Positions 34,204-42,204 of a stretch of DNA of 64,000 nucleotides are shown piece by piece. The notes under the pieces are model-generated. The model saw only the letters and a list, made by a program, of their open reading frames with translations, ran no database searches and was not told where the DNA came from. Position numbers and translations under genes: made by a program. The DNA is taken from the NCBI GenBank assembly GCA_015060705.1, contig SUXY01000003.1, positions 1-64,000 of the forward strand. The letters are read 5' to 3'. This stretch comes from Bacteroides sp. GTDB lineage: Bacteria > Bacteroidota > Bacteroidia > Bacteroidales > Bacteroidaceae. Position 1 is the stretch's first letter. The number at the start of each line of letters is the position of its first letter.

Positions 34204-34241
34204 CCAAACCTGACAAAATTGGTTTTGGTCAGTATTGGTCA
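34190..34241. promoter_or_regulatory. Tandem and inverted TGACCAAA array, putative operator
   Basis: TGACCAAACC occurs twice in tandem (34191-34200, 34201-34210), then a degenerate TGACAAAATT (34211-34220), then the inverse TTGGTCA twice at 10-base spacing (34225-34231, 34235-34241). The array spans the regulator's stop codon and ends 34 bases before the -7 box of the first peptide gene. One-turn spacing suits binding by an OmpR-type protein; an RNA hairpin is the alternative. Confidence 0.6.
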
Positions 34242-34275
34242 GATAAAAGATAGTTCTCATTCAATTTTTAATCTA

Positions 34276-34283
34276 TACTTTTG
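34276..34283 (+). promoter_or_regulatory. -7 box of the first NVEALA cassette
   Basis: TACTTTTG matches TAnnTTTG, 59 bases upstream of the first peptide gene. No -33 TTTG at the expected spacing was found, consistent with a promoter that needs an activator. Confidence 0.6.
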
Positions 34284-34342
34284 CTACGTGAACGTTGGGA
34301 AATGTCTCTCGACAAGTGTATAATCTAAATAATAAAAAGCGT

Positions 34343-34585
34343 ATGCAAAAGATTTTTCTATTTTTGTTTGTAGGGGTTTTAGGTGTTTTAATAAGCCAAC
34401 AGATGCAAGAAACTCCAATCGTTGATGATGTATTGTTGGAGAATGTCGAGGCTTTGGCTAATCTTGAAAATAAGTTGCCAACTTATTGTGAAGATGTAGG
34501 CTCTGTGGTGTGTCCTATTACAGGAAAGGGAACAGGAGCCGTTTATGAAGGTTATAGTTTAGAACCGGATGAAGAAAATTATTAG
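34343..34585 (+). CDS. NVEALA family secreted peptide 1
   Basis: The 80-residue product has a basic start, a hydrophobic segment (IFLFLFVGVLGVLISQQ) and the family signature ENVEALA at about residues 31-37. After the motif lies a stretch of about 43 residues with two cysteines and an acidic end. NVEALA proteins are small exported Bacteroidales peptides of unknown function. The start at 34343 (MQKIFLF) is chosen because the longer frame from 34295 adds a non-signal-like leader. The gene overlaps the next one by 17 bases. Confidence 0.85.
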   Translation: MQKIFLFLFVGVLGVLISQQMQETPIVDDVLLENVEALANLENKLPTYCEDVGSVVCPITGKGTGAVYEGYSLEPDEENY

Positions 34586-35633
34586 TCTGTCGGTACTTTT
34601 AGTGGTCGTGGCTCTCTATGCTTTTACCAAGACTTCTCCCAGAGCAGAAGATTCTGAAATCACTTTTCCCGTGACAGAAGAACTGCAAGGTCGGGTGATA
34701 CCGATAGATTCCGTCTTCTTCCGTTATCCCTACCGTCTCGAAGTTCGAGGCGATAGGGTGGTAATAGAAGATTTGCATGGTCCCGACCATTTCTATCATC
34801 TCTTTACCTTTCCCGAATTCCGTTATCTCCATTCTTTCGGACAACGGGGCGAGGGACCGGAAGAGATGCAGACGGTGGACGATTTTCGTTGGGATGGGCA
34901 GACCCTTTGGGCATTGGACAACATCAAGTCAGAACTAGTTCGTTGGGAACTGAATGGCAGCCGTGACAAGATGGTTCGGACGGAGCGCATCAAGTTGGAT
35001 AAGGCTACCTTCCGTGCTTTGGACATCGTGCCTTTTCAGAACAATTCTTTCCTGATTCCTAACTATTCGGGTGATACCCGCTTTTGTCAAGTGGATAGAA
35101 ACGGGAAGCTTATCAAGAAGTGGGGTGTGATACCGACCGATAGAAAGAAAGACTTGCAGAAGTATCCATACGCTTTTGGTTATGGATGGCGTAGTTTCAT
35201 CGATTATTCACCGAAAACCGGAATATTGGTAGCTGCCACCCAATTCGGTGAAGTTTTGGAGATATGGAATGTGAAGAAGAATACCCACAAGGTAATGAAA
35301 GGCAAGTTGGGTGAACCCGAATTTGAAATTCTTCCGGAGTATGCTATTCCTGCTGGAGCAGTTGGACATAATGACATTCAAGTAACCGACCGTGCCATTT
35401 ATGTCATTTATCGGGGTATTTCGATAAAGGAAGAGATTTTGGCTCGTCAGAAAGGTAAACCATTGCTTACAGGAGGCAACACCGTCCGTGTCTTCAGTTT
35501 GGAAGGTGAACCTTTGAAAGAATACAAACTCGACCATTCGGTCAGTGGTATTTGGGTAGATGAACAAGCCGGAAAGATGTGGGCTTTGGACGTAAATAGT
35601 GATGAACCGTTGGTGGAATATTCTATAAAGTAA
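34569..35633 (+). CDS. Six-bladed beta-propeller protein (BF3164/TolB-like) 1
   Basis: The 354-residue exported protein has an N-terminal hydrophobic segment (IISLSVLLVVVALYAFT) without a lipobox cysteine, unlike the two later propellers. Repeating beta blades are suggested by FGQRGEGPEEMQ, DDFRWDGQTLWALD, WDGQ-type turns and WVDEQAGKMWALD. The pattern GxGPEE after the first blade is characteristic of BF3164-like proteins. These are linked to NVEALA genes in many Bacteroides genomes; they have no known enzymatic activity, and binding of the neighbouring peptide is only a proposal. The start codon lies inside the peptide gene, so translation is coupled. Confidence 0.8.
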   Translation: MKKIISLSVLLVVVALYAFTKTSPRAEDSEITFPVTEELQGRVIPIDSVFFRYPYRLEVRGDRVVIEDLHGPDHFYHLFTFPEFRYLHSFGQRGEGPEEMQTVDDFRWDGQTLWALDNIKSELVRWELNGSRDKMVRTERIKLDKATFRALDIVPFQNNSFLIPNYSGDTRFCQVDRNGKLIKKWGVIPTDRKKDLQKYPYAFGYGWRSFIDYSPKTGILVAATQFGEVLEIWNVKKNTHKVMKGKLGEPEFEILPEYAIPAGAVGHNDIQVTDRAIYVIYRGISIKEEILARQKGKPLLTGGNTVRVFSLEGEPLKEYKLDHSVSGIWVDEQAGKMWALDVNSDEPLVEYSIK

Positions 35634-35640
35634 TGGAGGT

Positions 35641-36507
35641 ATGAGAGTAATTATAACTTTGATAATGTGTGTATGGATGCTGGCTTCCTGTCAGGAGTCT
35701 AGGGAGGAAGCCATGCTCCGTTTGGTAAGTGAATGGAACGGAAAAGAAATCAAGTTCCCTTCCCGTTCGGTTTTTACTATTCAGGGAAAGGATACGGTGG
35801 ATTTTGAGTTTGGGAATGCAGGCTATAAGGTCATCACGTATATCGACTCGGTAGGCTGTACCAGTTGCAAGCTCCAACTTTCCCGATGGAAAAAGTTGGT
35901 AGCGGAAGTCGATTCGTTGACCAATGGTAACGTTCCGTTTCTGTTTTACTTTCATCCGAAGGATATGAAGGAACTTCGTTATCTCACCCGTCGGGACGAT
36001 TTTACTTATCCGGTTTGCTTTGACGAAAAGGACGAATTGAACCAATTGAATCAATTTCCTTCGGATATGACTTTCCAAACTTTCTTGTTGGATAAAGACA
36101 ATAAGGTTGTGGTGATGGGCAATCCCGTACTCAATCCCAATATAAAAGTTTTGTATTTGGACGTGATAATGGGAAAAACGAAAGAAAAGCAGGCGGGCAA
36201 TGTTACTGCGGTATCTGTAGACCGGACAACAATGGACTTCGGTAGTTTCCCTCAATCTGAGAAACAGGAAAGTAGTTTCGTCTTGACCAATACAGGTAAC
36301 GGTCTATTGGTGATACAGGACATCGTCACTTCTTGTGGTTGTACCAAGGTGGAATACTCGAAGGAACCTGTCCGTCCGGGTGAAACATTGGAAGTGAAAG
36401 TGATTTACGAAGCCGAACTGGCGGAACATTTCAACAAGACAGTAACGGTGTATTGCAATGCAGATAATTCTCCACTTCGCTTAGCGGTAAAAGGCGCAGC
36501 TAAATAA
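35641..36507 (+). CDS. Lipoprotein with thioredoxin-like and DUF1573 domains
   Basis: The 288-residue lipoprotein has lipobox MLASC (Cys17). Residues about 60-180 have a thioredoxin-like pattern with a CXXC motif, C73-T-S-C76, in DSVGCTSCKLQL. Residues about 195-285 are a DUF1573 domain (TMDFGSFPQSEKQESSFVLT, TSCGCTKVEYSKEP), an Ig-like fold common in Bacteroidota lipoproteins. The CXXC suggests disulfide exchange, which would fit the cysteine-containing peptides of the locus. It starts eight bases after the propeller gene and closes the first cassette. Confidence 0.82.
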   Translation: MRVIITLIMCVWMLASCQESREEAMLRLVSEWNGKEIKFPSRSVFTIQGKDTVDFEFGNAGYKVITYIDSVGCTSCKLQLSRWKKLVAEVDSLTNGNVPFLFYFHPKDMKELRYLTRRDDFTYPVCFDEKDELNQLNQFPSDMTFQTFLLDKDNKVVVMGNPVLNPNIKVLYLDVIMGKTKEKQAGNVTAVSVDRTTMDFGSFPQSEKQESSFVLTNTGNGLLVIQDIVTSCGCTKVEYSKEPVRPGETLEVKVIYEAELAEHFNKTVTVYCNADNSPLRLAVKGAAK

Positions 36508-36523
36508 TGTTATTCTGTAAATT

Positions 36524-36551
36524 GTGTCATCCTGAGCAAAGTGAAGGATCT
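36524..36551. repeat. Fragment of a dispersed TGTCATCCTGAG repeat
   Basis: TGTCATCCTGAGCAAAGTGA followed by AGGATCTG is one half of the same class of dispersed element as the palindrome at 23161-23332. No matching inverted half is seen nearby. Confidence 0.5.
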
Positions 36552-36591
36552 GAATACATCAACCAAAGTATTAACCAAGAGAACTAAAAAC

Positions 36592-36636
36592 GGGAGAGAA
36601 AGAACCTTAACCTGAAACAACATTCTTTTCTCTCCC
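36592..36636 (+). promoter_or_regulatory. Hairpin upstream of the second NVEALA gene
   Basis: GGGAGAGAAAGAA (36592-36604) pairs with TTCTTTTCTCTCCC (36623-36636), one base bulged, across an 18-base loop. A second small stem, CTCCTT / AAGGAG, is at 36645-36662. A similar pair precedes the third NVEALA gene. It may end the first cassette transcript or act as a leader element. Confidence 0.5.
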
Positions 36637-36768
36637 TACCAGTTCTCCTTAAAAAGAAGGAGGTCACAAAAGTAGGAATAAAATTTGAAAGAAGCAATAC
36701 GTTTGCTTTTCTGCTGAAAGGATAGATGCGGAAGAAACAGATAACTAACAATTTAAAAGGAAATAATA

Positions 36769-37023
36769 ATGAGAAAGAAATTTATAAGAGCTACTTTTGT
36801 GGCTGCTATTGCTATGGTGTGTGGTATCAATGTGTTTAACGCTCAGAAGTCAGAAACATTGTCTGATATTGCTATGGCCAATGTGGAAGCTTTGGCAGAA
36901 GGTGAAGGAGAAGGTGGCGATATAACTATTAATCCTGAATGTAAAAATGGATGTTTGAAAGATGGCGATGGTTGTTATTGTTATCACAAATATTCAGATT
37001 ACAAAGAAGCTGTTTGGCCTTAA
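36769..37023 (+). CDS. NVEALA family secreted peptide 2
   Basis: The 84-residue product has a signal-like hydrophobic segment (FVAAIAMVCGINVFNA), then AMANVEALAEGE at about residues 36-47. The part after the motif has about 40 residues with four cysteines in a tight cluster (ECKNGCLKDGDGCYCYHK), so it could hold two disulfides. It heads the second cassette. The 128 bases before the next gene contain only weak stems (for example GCTATTCAG at 37069 with its inverse at 37131). Confidence 0.85.
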   Translation: MRKKFIRATFVAAIAMVCGINVFNAQKSETLSDIAMANVEALAEGEGEGGDITINPECKNGCLKDGDGCYCYHKYSDYKEAVWP

Positions 37024-37151
37024 TTACTAAATTAAGCGTTTTTGTAAATAGAGCTAAATAATAATTGTGCTATTCAGTTGTTGTTTAAAATGGTGCGAAG
37101 CAATGATGAACCATAAAATATTAGACACGGCTGAATAGCTTCTAATGGGCT

Positions 37152-38174
37152 ATGTATATGAAAGGTTATATTTTTTTGTTTACTATTGTTTTCTTTATGA
37201 TGTCTTTTCTTGAAGGTTGTACTGTTTCCAGTGATAAAGAGATTTATCAGTCAAGTCGTAACGAAGTTCTGAAAGTACAAGATGGTGTTAAAGAAATAAT
37301 AGGGGATGAAGTGTTGATTGGGAGTGTTGCCCGATTGGATTTATTGAATGATTACTTGTTGGTTAAGGATGCATCTTCTTATGATACGTTGATTCATATC
37401 TTTGATAAGTATACATTTAAGCATGTAAGAGGTATTGGAGTCTGGGGAGAAGGTCCCGACGAGATTACGAGCTTGGGTAAAATCTCGGTTGATGAAAATA
37501 ACAATGTTTTTCATGTGCCGGATTTAGGAAAGAATAAGATTCTAGGATATGAGATGGATAGTGTAATAACAAATCCTTCATATAAACCATTCTTGAAGCA
37601 TCGGATTGGAAACACTCAATTCCCTGATGATTATGTTTATTTCTCTGACTCATTGACTATAGCTCGTATTATAAAAATTCTTCCTGATGCTCCTTTCCAG
37701 CAGTCATTGGTTTTTTGGAATATGTTGACGGATGAAATGGTTCCCTTGAATTATAGTAATCCGGAAATTGAGCGTAAACGTGTCCGTTTCAATGCTTCGA
37801 TGGAAAGGAATGTAATTGTGGAGGCGTATTCTCATCATGACTTGATGACGATTTATGATTTTCAAGGGAATCTGAAATGTAATGTGTATGGCCCGAAATG
37901 GGACAACTCGATGAGTAATCGAATGAATTATTACGGAAAGGTTTGTTTCTATAAGAATAATATAATAGTTTCATATTCAGGAAAAGAAAATTTTTCCGAT
38001 GATTATTTGCCTACTTCTCTTCTTGTTTTTGATATGGACGGCAACTATAGAAAGACCTTGGATGTTGGTTATAAGATTCAGGATTATTGTATCGATGAAG
38101 ATAATTCTCGAGTCATTTTTGTTTTTTCGGATGAAATTCAGTTCGGATATTTAAATATAGAAAAATTGATTTGA
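37152..38174 (+). CDS. Six-bladed beta-propeller lipoprotein 2
   Basis: The 340-residue protein has lipobox FLEGC after a hydrophobic segment, so it is a lipoprotein. It shows the BF3164-like pattern GVWGEGPDEI after a first blade (TLIHIFDKYTFKHVRG) and further blade-like repeats (MTIYDFQGNLKCNVYG, LLVFDMDGNYRKTLDVGYK). It is AT-rich compared with the transglutaminase gene that follows. The stop overlaps the next start by four bases (ATGA-type), so the two are coupled. The ligand is unknown; a link to NVEALA peptide 2 is proposed from position. Confidence 0.8.
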   Translation: MYMKGYIFLFTIVFFMMSFLEGCTVSSDKEIYQSSRNEVLKVQDGVKEIIGDEVLIGSVARLDLLNDYLLVKDASSYDTLIHIFDKYTFKHVRGIGVWGEGPDEITSLGKISVDENNNVFHVPDLGKNKILGYEMDSVITNPSYKPFLKHRIGNTQFPDDYVYFSDSLTIARIIKILPDAPFQQSLVFWNMLTDEMVPLNYSNPEIERKRVRFNASMERNVIVEAYSHHDLMTIYDFQGNLKCNVYGPKWDNSMSNRMNYYGKVCFYKNNIIVSYSGKENFSDDYLPTSLLVFDMDGNYRKTLDVGYKIQDYCIDEDNSRVIFVFSDEIQFGYLNIEKLI

Positions 38175-39685
38175 TGATGAAACCTCTGTTATATACCTTA
38201 TTCTTACTATGGGTCTTCTGTTCCTGCACAGAACCCTCCCGTCTTGAAACCGCCTTGCTCCAATCCGGTGCGAACCGTCCGGAACTGGAGAAGGTGCTTT
38301 CGCATTATAAGGACGAGCCGATGAAATATCGTGCCGCTTGCTTCCTCATCGAGCACATGCCCGGTAAGTATAGCCTGGAGGCGGAGAGTGTGGACGACCC
38401 TTACCGGAACTTCCTCCGCCACATTCCTGCCAAGGATTCCATCAACTGGAAGCTGGACAGTTGCCATGTGGGGCATCTGTTGGATTCGGTGGCACAATTG
38501 GCTATCCCTCGTGTTCGGAAAGTGGAAGACCTGCAAACGGTAACGGCAGATTTCCTGATAGACAACATCGACCGGGCTTTCCATGCGTGGGAAACCTCGA
38601 AGTATACCCGTCACTACACCTTCGATGATTTCCTTCACCATGTGCTTCCCTATCGCATCGGTCACGAACCGCTCACCCCGTGGCGTGGCAAGGCTTACGA
38701 ACGGTATGCCCATCTGCTGGATTCGGCTTTCACTCCCTTGCAGGTGGCGGTGGACATGGCGATGAACGAAGGAATGCGCTACAACATCGGCATGACGAAA
38801 TACCCTTATCTGCAGAGCTACGAGGAGATGATGGCGAGCCGTTGGGGAGCCTGTGAGGAGATGGCAGCCTATCTGGCACTTTCGCTCCGTGCCGTGGGCA
38901 TCCCTGCCGACATCGATTTTGTGACGACTTGGGCGAACCGCAGTTCGGGGCATTGCTGGAATATATTGAAAGACACTACAGGCAAGTTTGTGGAGGTGGG
39001 GTATGACCCGAATGGAGAGAACCGTGTCATCTACAAGCCTTCCAAAATCTATCGGAAGGATTATGCTTCGATGGGCGGTGCGGATGTGACATCGGAGTAT
39101 GCGATGCCGCAGAGCGACTTGTCTTTCTCCCTGGCTTCGGAGCATGAAGGGCGGGTGGCTGCCCTCTGTACGTTCAACAACCGCGATTGGGTGCCTGTGG
39201 CTCTGGCCAAATGTGAAAAGGGGAATGTCTTGTTTCCTTCGGTGGGCCGTGGTGCATTATGGGGCAACAACGAGCTGATGCCGCATCTGGATGCCGGTAA
39301 CGGCATTGTATATCTGGTGCAGATGCAGCATGAGGACGGCTGGTTGCCTGTATCCGCTCCGTTGTTGCTTGACGAGGACGGAAGCCTCCATGAACTGACG
39401 CCAGATGCTGGAAGAAAGGAACGTTTGGCATTGGGTCGCAAGTATCCTTACTACGGTGAGGACTTTTCCCGTCCGTATGACAGCAACAATGTCCGGGTGG
39501 GCGATGTGTATGAACTTCGCTACTGGCAGGACGGTTGGCGGAGTTTGGGAAGGATGACGGCAGAAAGCGATACGTTGGTATATGAGGATGTTCCCGTTGG
39601 TGCTTTACTCTGGCTGCACGACCATTCGGGTGGCAGGGAGGAACGTATCTTCACTTACGAGAACGGGAAACAGGTATGGTGGTGA
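38171..39685 (+). CDS. Transglutaminase-like lipoprotein
   Basis: The 504-residue protein has a lipoprotein signal with cysteine in VFCSC. A transglutaminase/papain-like core is visible: catalytic Cys228 in SRWGACEEMAAYLALSLR, His261 in SSGHCWNIL and Asp279 in VGYDPNGENR. After the core, residues about 320-500 form one or two beta domains (FNNRDWVPVALAKCEKG, VGDVYELRYWQDGW). Enzymes of this fold hydrolyse or crosslink amide bonds. In this locus a role in peptide cleavage or attachment is conceivable but not shown. It closes the second cassette and overlaps the propeller gene. Confidence 0.85.
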   Translation: MMMKPLLYTLFLLWVFCSCTEPSRLETALLQSGANRPELEKVLSHYKDEPMKYRAACFLIEHMPGKYSLEAESVDDPYRNFLRHIPAKDSINWKLDSCHVGHLLDSVAQLAIPRVRKVEDLQTVTADFLIDNIDRAFHAWETSKYTRHYTFDDFLHHVLPYRIGHEPLTPWRGKAYERYAHLLDSAFTPLQVAVDMAMNEGMRYNIGMTKYPYLQSYEEMMASRWGACEEMAAYLALSLRAVGIPADIDFVTTWANRSSGHCWNILKDTTGKFVEVGYDPNGENRVIYKPSKIYRKDYASMGGADVTSEYAMPQSDLSFSLASEHEGRVAALCTFNNRDWVPVALAKCEKGNVLFPSVGRGALWGNNELMPHLDAGNGIVYLVQMQHEDGWLPVSAPLLLDEDGSLHELTPDAGRKERLALGRKYPYYGEDFSRPYDSNNVRVGDVYELRYWQDGWRSLGRMTAESDTLVYEDVPVGALLWLHDHSGGREERIFTYENGKQVWW

Positions 39686-39692
39686 AAAAGCA

Positions 39693-39739
39693 GGGAGGAA
39701 AAGGCCGTTCAACGGCAATGAAAGTTCCTTTTCTCTCCC
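39693..39739 (+). promoter_or_regulatory. Hairpin upstream of the third NVEALA gene
   Basis: GGGAGGAAAAGG (39693-39704) pairs with CCTTTTCTCTCCC (39727-39739), one base bulged. A second stem, CCTTT (39751-39755) with AAAGG (39762-39766), overlaps the AGGAGG at 39764-39769 that precedes the start codon by eight bases. A strong Shine-Dalgarno sequence is unusual here and could be masked by this stem. Confidence 0.5.
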
Positions 39740-39777
39740 CGTGGCTCACCCCTTTAAAAGGAAAGGAGGATTGACCG

Positions 39778-40059
39778 ATGAAAAGTATAGTAAAAACAGT
39801 TGCTATGATGGCATTGGTTTGCGTTGTGGCAATGAAGGCTTATAACAAGCAGAGCGAGGCTCAAGTTTCTGATGTGGTATTGGTTAATGTGGAAGCGTTG
39901 GCGAATAAATCAGAAATTGATAATGGAGGAGTAGGTATAACCTCTGGTAAATGGAAAAGAATAGTGGATGCTTTGGGATGTTATTTGAATCATGAATGTA
40001 AAATAGACGGTGATGGTTATGTATGTTCACCTATAGGTGCAACGACAATCATTCCGTAA
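39778..40059 (+). CDS. NVEALA family secreted peptide 3
   Basis: The 93-residue product has a signal-like segment (TVAMMALVCVVAMKAY), then LVNVEALANK at about residues 39-48. The tail of about 46 residues has three cysteines (LGCYLNHECKIDGDGYVC), an odd number, and shares the DGDG tetrapeptide with peptide 2. It heads the third cassette and has a good Shine-Dalgarno sequence. Confidence 0.85.
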   Translation: MKSIVKTVAMMALVCVVAMKAYNKQSEAQVSDVVLVNVEALANKSEIDNGGVGITSGKWKRIVDALGCYLNHECKIDGDGYVCSPIGATTIIP

Positions 40060-40099
40060 TTCTGCAGTGGAATAGATCATGTGTCAAGTGAATAAAAAG

Positions 40100-40125
40100 C
40101 AATCTGCATAATTTTATGCAGATTG
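40100..40125 (+). terminator. Hairpin between peptide 3 and propeller 3
   Basis: CAATCTGCATA (40100-40110) and TATGCAGATTG (40115-40125) form a perfect 11-bp stem with a 4-base loop. Only TTGAAATG follows, so it may attenuate rather than end transcription, giving more peptide than propeller mRNA. Confidence 0.55.
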
Positions 40126-40155
40126 TTGAAATGTATATTTAAGATAAGATTGATT

Positions 40156-41262
40156 ATGAAACGGATGTTTATTATGTGTACAGTGCTGTTCTTTCTGGTT
40201 TCGTGTAAAGAACAAACCAAAAATGGAAATGGTCTTTTCCAATTGAACCATGTAGTGGAAACAGAAGCTGATTTATCGGACTTGTTGGATTCTGTGGAAT
40301 ATATTCCATTGGAAACAAACGATGAATCTTTGTTGCCGGGATTAAGCAAGTTGTTGAACGTAAAAGATTGTTTTTATGCGAGTGCTGGTACTGAGGTTAT
40401 GAAATTCGACAGAACAGGTCGTTTTATCGGAAAACTTTCCATGATGGGTAATGGTCCTCAAGACTATTTGAGCATCAATGATTATGATATAGTTTTACGT
40501 AATAATGAAGAAGAAATCTGGATTGCTCATCAACGTGGCATATCTTGTTACAGTGCGGAGGATTTCTCGTTTTTGAGGTTAATCCCATTGGATATTTCAG
40601 TGTTGCACTTTAAATATGTTTCAGACGTTGCCATTATCATTCAGACTTCAGGAGACTATTCTTTCTGTTTGTGCAATATGGAAGGTGTGTTAAGGAATGA
40701 ATTCTTGCCTAACGATCCGGCGAATCTGTCGCATTCCATGATGCAGTTCGTTGACTCGGATAATGGAATCTTCTGTATTCTTGCAGGAACGGATGAGGCC
40801 GTACATTATAATGAAAAGCAGGATTGTTTGGAACTGTTGAGATATATAGAAGGTGTTGATAATGTATTGACACGTAGTGACAATAAGAATTATATGGATA
40901 AATATGGCTATTTACAATATTCCCAAAAAGTGGCCCAGGATTTTGTAAATGTAGTCACATTCCGGCAAAAAGGAGGTAATAGCGTATTCTTTCTTCGTTC
41001 GGGTAATGGTGAAAGGATGTTGATAAATAGAAAGGGGAATAATGAATGGGAATCATATGACATTCATCCTAATCCAAGTATAGAGAATGATTTGTTGGAA
41101 GGATTGAATGTGCGTTATTTTTTGACAATGGCTTCTTGTGATTCTGATGATTCTTTTATTATGAGTGTACCTGCTCCTATGATTGCAGGAACATCTGTAA
41201 ATGGAAAGATTGTAGATGCAGAAGACAATCCTGTTATCATAAAATATCAATTGAAGAAGTGA
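40156..41262 (+). CDS. Six-bladed beta-propeller lipoprotein 3
   Basis: The 368-residue lipoprotein has lipobox FFLVSC. The first blades read LLDSVEYIPLETNDESLLPG, then VMKFDRTGRFIGKLSMMGNG with PQDY, the hallmark of the 6-bladed beta-propeller family annotated in Bacteroides. The start at 40156 (MKRMFIM) is chosen over an upstream in-frame ATG at 40123, which would place the intergenic hairpin's 3' side in the coding region. Unlike the two earlier propellers it follows its peptide gene after 96 bases rather than overlapping it or lying further away. It is AT-rich, while the signal peptidase gene that follows is clearly GC-richer. Confidence 0.8.
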   Translation: MKRMFIMCTVLFFLVSCKEQTKNGNGLFQLNHVVETEADLSDLLDSVEYIPLETNDESLLPGLSKLLNVKDCFYASAGTEVMKFDRTGRFIGKLSMMGNGPQDYLSINDYDIVLRNNEEEIWIAHQRGISCYSAEDFSFLRLIPLDISVLHFKYVSDVAIIIQTSGDYSFCLCNMEGVLRNEFLPNDPANLSHSMMQFVDSDNGIFCILAGTDEAVHYNEKQDCLELLRYIEGVDNVLTRSDNKNYMDKYGYLQYSQKVAQDFVNVVTFRQKGGNSVFFLRSGNGERMLINRKGNNEWESYDIHPNPSIENDLLEGLNVRYFLTMASCDSDDSFIMSVPAPMIAGTSVNGKIVDAEDNPVIIKYQLKK

Positions 41263-41285
41263 AAGGCTAATTACAGAATTGGGAC

Positions 41286-42200
41286 ATGGTGGCGATAGGA
41301 ATTCTTTGGAAGAAATACGGCAAGCGGTTGGAGCGCTGGGCGGACTTTCTGCTGACCGTGGTGGCATGCGGTGGCTTGGGCTTTCTGCTCTGGATGCTGC
41401 TGCAGGTGACAACTCTGGTGAGTTTCCGCATCCCCACCGAATCGATGCAGCCCACATTGATTCCCGGCGACTATATCCTGGTGGAGAAGTGGACGATGGG
41501 CGGACGGATATTCGATTTGCCGGATGCCGCCGAAGGGAAGGAGGTGGAAATCCGTCGCTTGCCTGGTTTCGGCAAGGTGGAGCGGAACGATGTGCTGGTG
41601 TTCAACTTTCCGCACCATCACCGTTGGGACAGCATCGGTATGGACCTGATGGTGTATTATGTGAAGCGCTGCATCGGCTTGCCGGGCGATACGGTTTCCA
41701 TCCGCAACGGCTATTATCGGGTGGCAGGTGTGGCGGATACATTGGGGTATGTCCCTTCGCAGCGGAGGCTGGAACGGTTGCTGGCTACGGACAGGCTCAA
41801 GGATGCGGGCATCGCCTACCGGAGTTTTCCGGAAGACAGCGTGAGGGACTGGACCATCGGTGATTTCGGCCCGTTGTTCATTCCATCTGAGGGTAGCCGT
41901 GTCCTTCTGACAGAGGGGGAGGTTCCGCTCTACCGTCGGGCTATCGAATGGGAGCAGAAGAAACGGCTGGATGTGAAGGACGGCCGGGTGCTGCTGGGCG
42001 ACAGTGCGGTGCATGAATATGTGTTCCGCAAGAATTACTACTTTGTGGGTGGCGACAATGTGCTCTATTCGCAGGACTCCCGTTATTGGGGCTTGCTGCC
42101 GGAAGAATACATTGTGGGCAGAGCCGTAAGAATTTGGAAGTCCGTGGACAGGATCACGGACGGTATGCGTTGGGACAGAGTGATGAAAAAGATAGAATGA
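41286..42200 (+). CDS. Signal peptidase I (S26), locus-linked
   Basis: The 304-residue protein has one membrane helix at about residues 22-44. The catalytic serine is Ser53 in RIPTESMQPTL and the catalytic lysine is Lys127 in YYVKRCIGLPGD. The late conserved block GGDN is followed by YSQDSRYWGLLPE. Signal peptidase I removes signal peptides from exported proteins on the outer face of the inner membrane. This is probably an extra copy dedicated to the NVEALA locus, not the housekeeping enzyme, since it is embedded in the third cassette. It starts 23 bases after the propeller gene and ends four bases before the next. Confidence 0.9.
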   Translation: MVAIGILWKKYGKRLERWADFLLTVVACGGLGFLLWMLLQVTTLVSFRIPTESMQPTLIPGDYILVEKWTMGGRIFDLPDAAEGKEVEIRRLPGFGKVERNDVLVFNFPHHHRWDSIGMDLMVYYVKRCIGLPGDTVSIRNGYYRVAGVADTLGYVPSQRRLERLLATDRLKDAGIAYRSFPEDSVRDWTIGDFGPLFIPSEGSRVLLTEGEVPLYRRAIEWEQKKRLDVKDGRVLLGDSAVHEYVFRKNYYFVGGDNVLYSQDSRYWGLLPEEYIVGRAVRIWKSVDRITDGMRWDRVMKKIE

Positions 42201-42204
42201 AAGG

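Noticed and set aside
39778-40059. Treating the NVEALA peptides as classic double-glycine bacteriocins
   Set aside because: There is no GG leader end and no C39 peptidase-containing ABC transporter in the locus; signal-peptide export is more likely.
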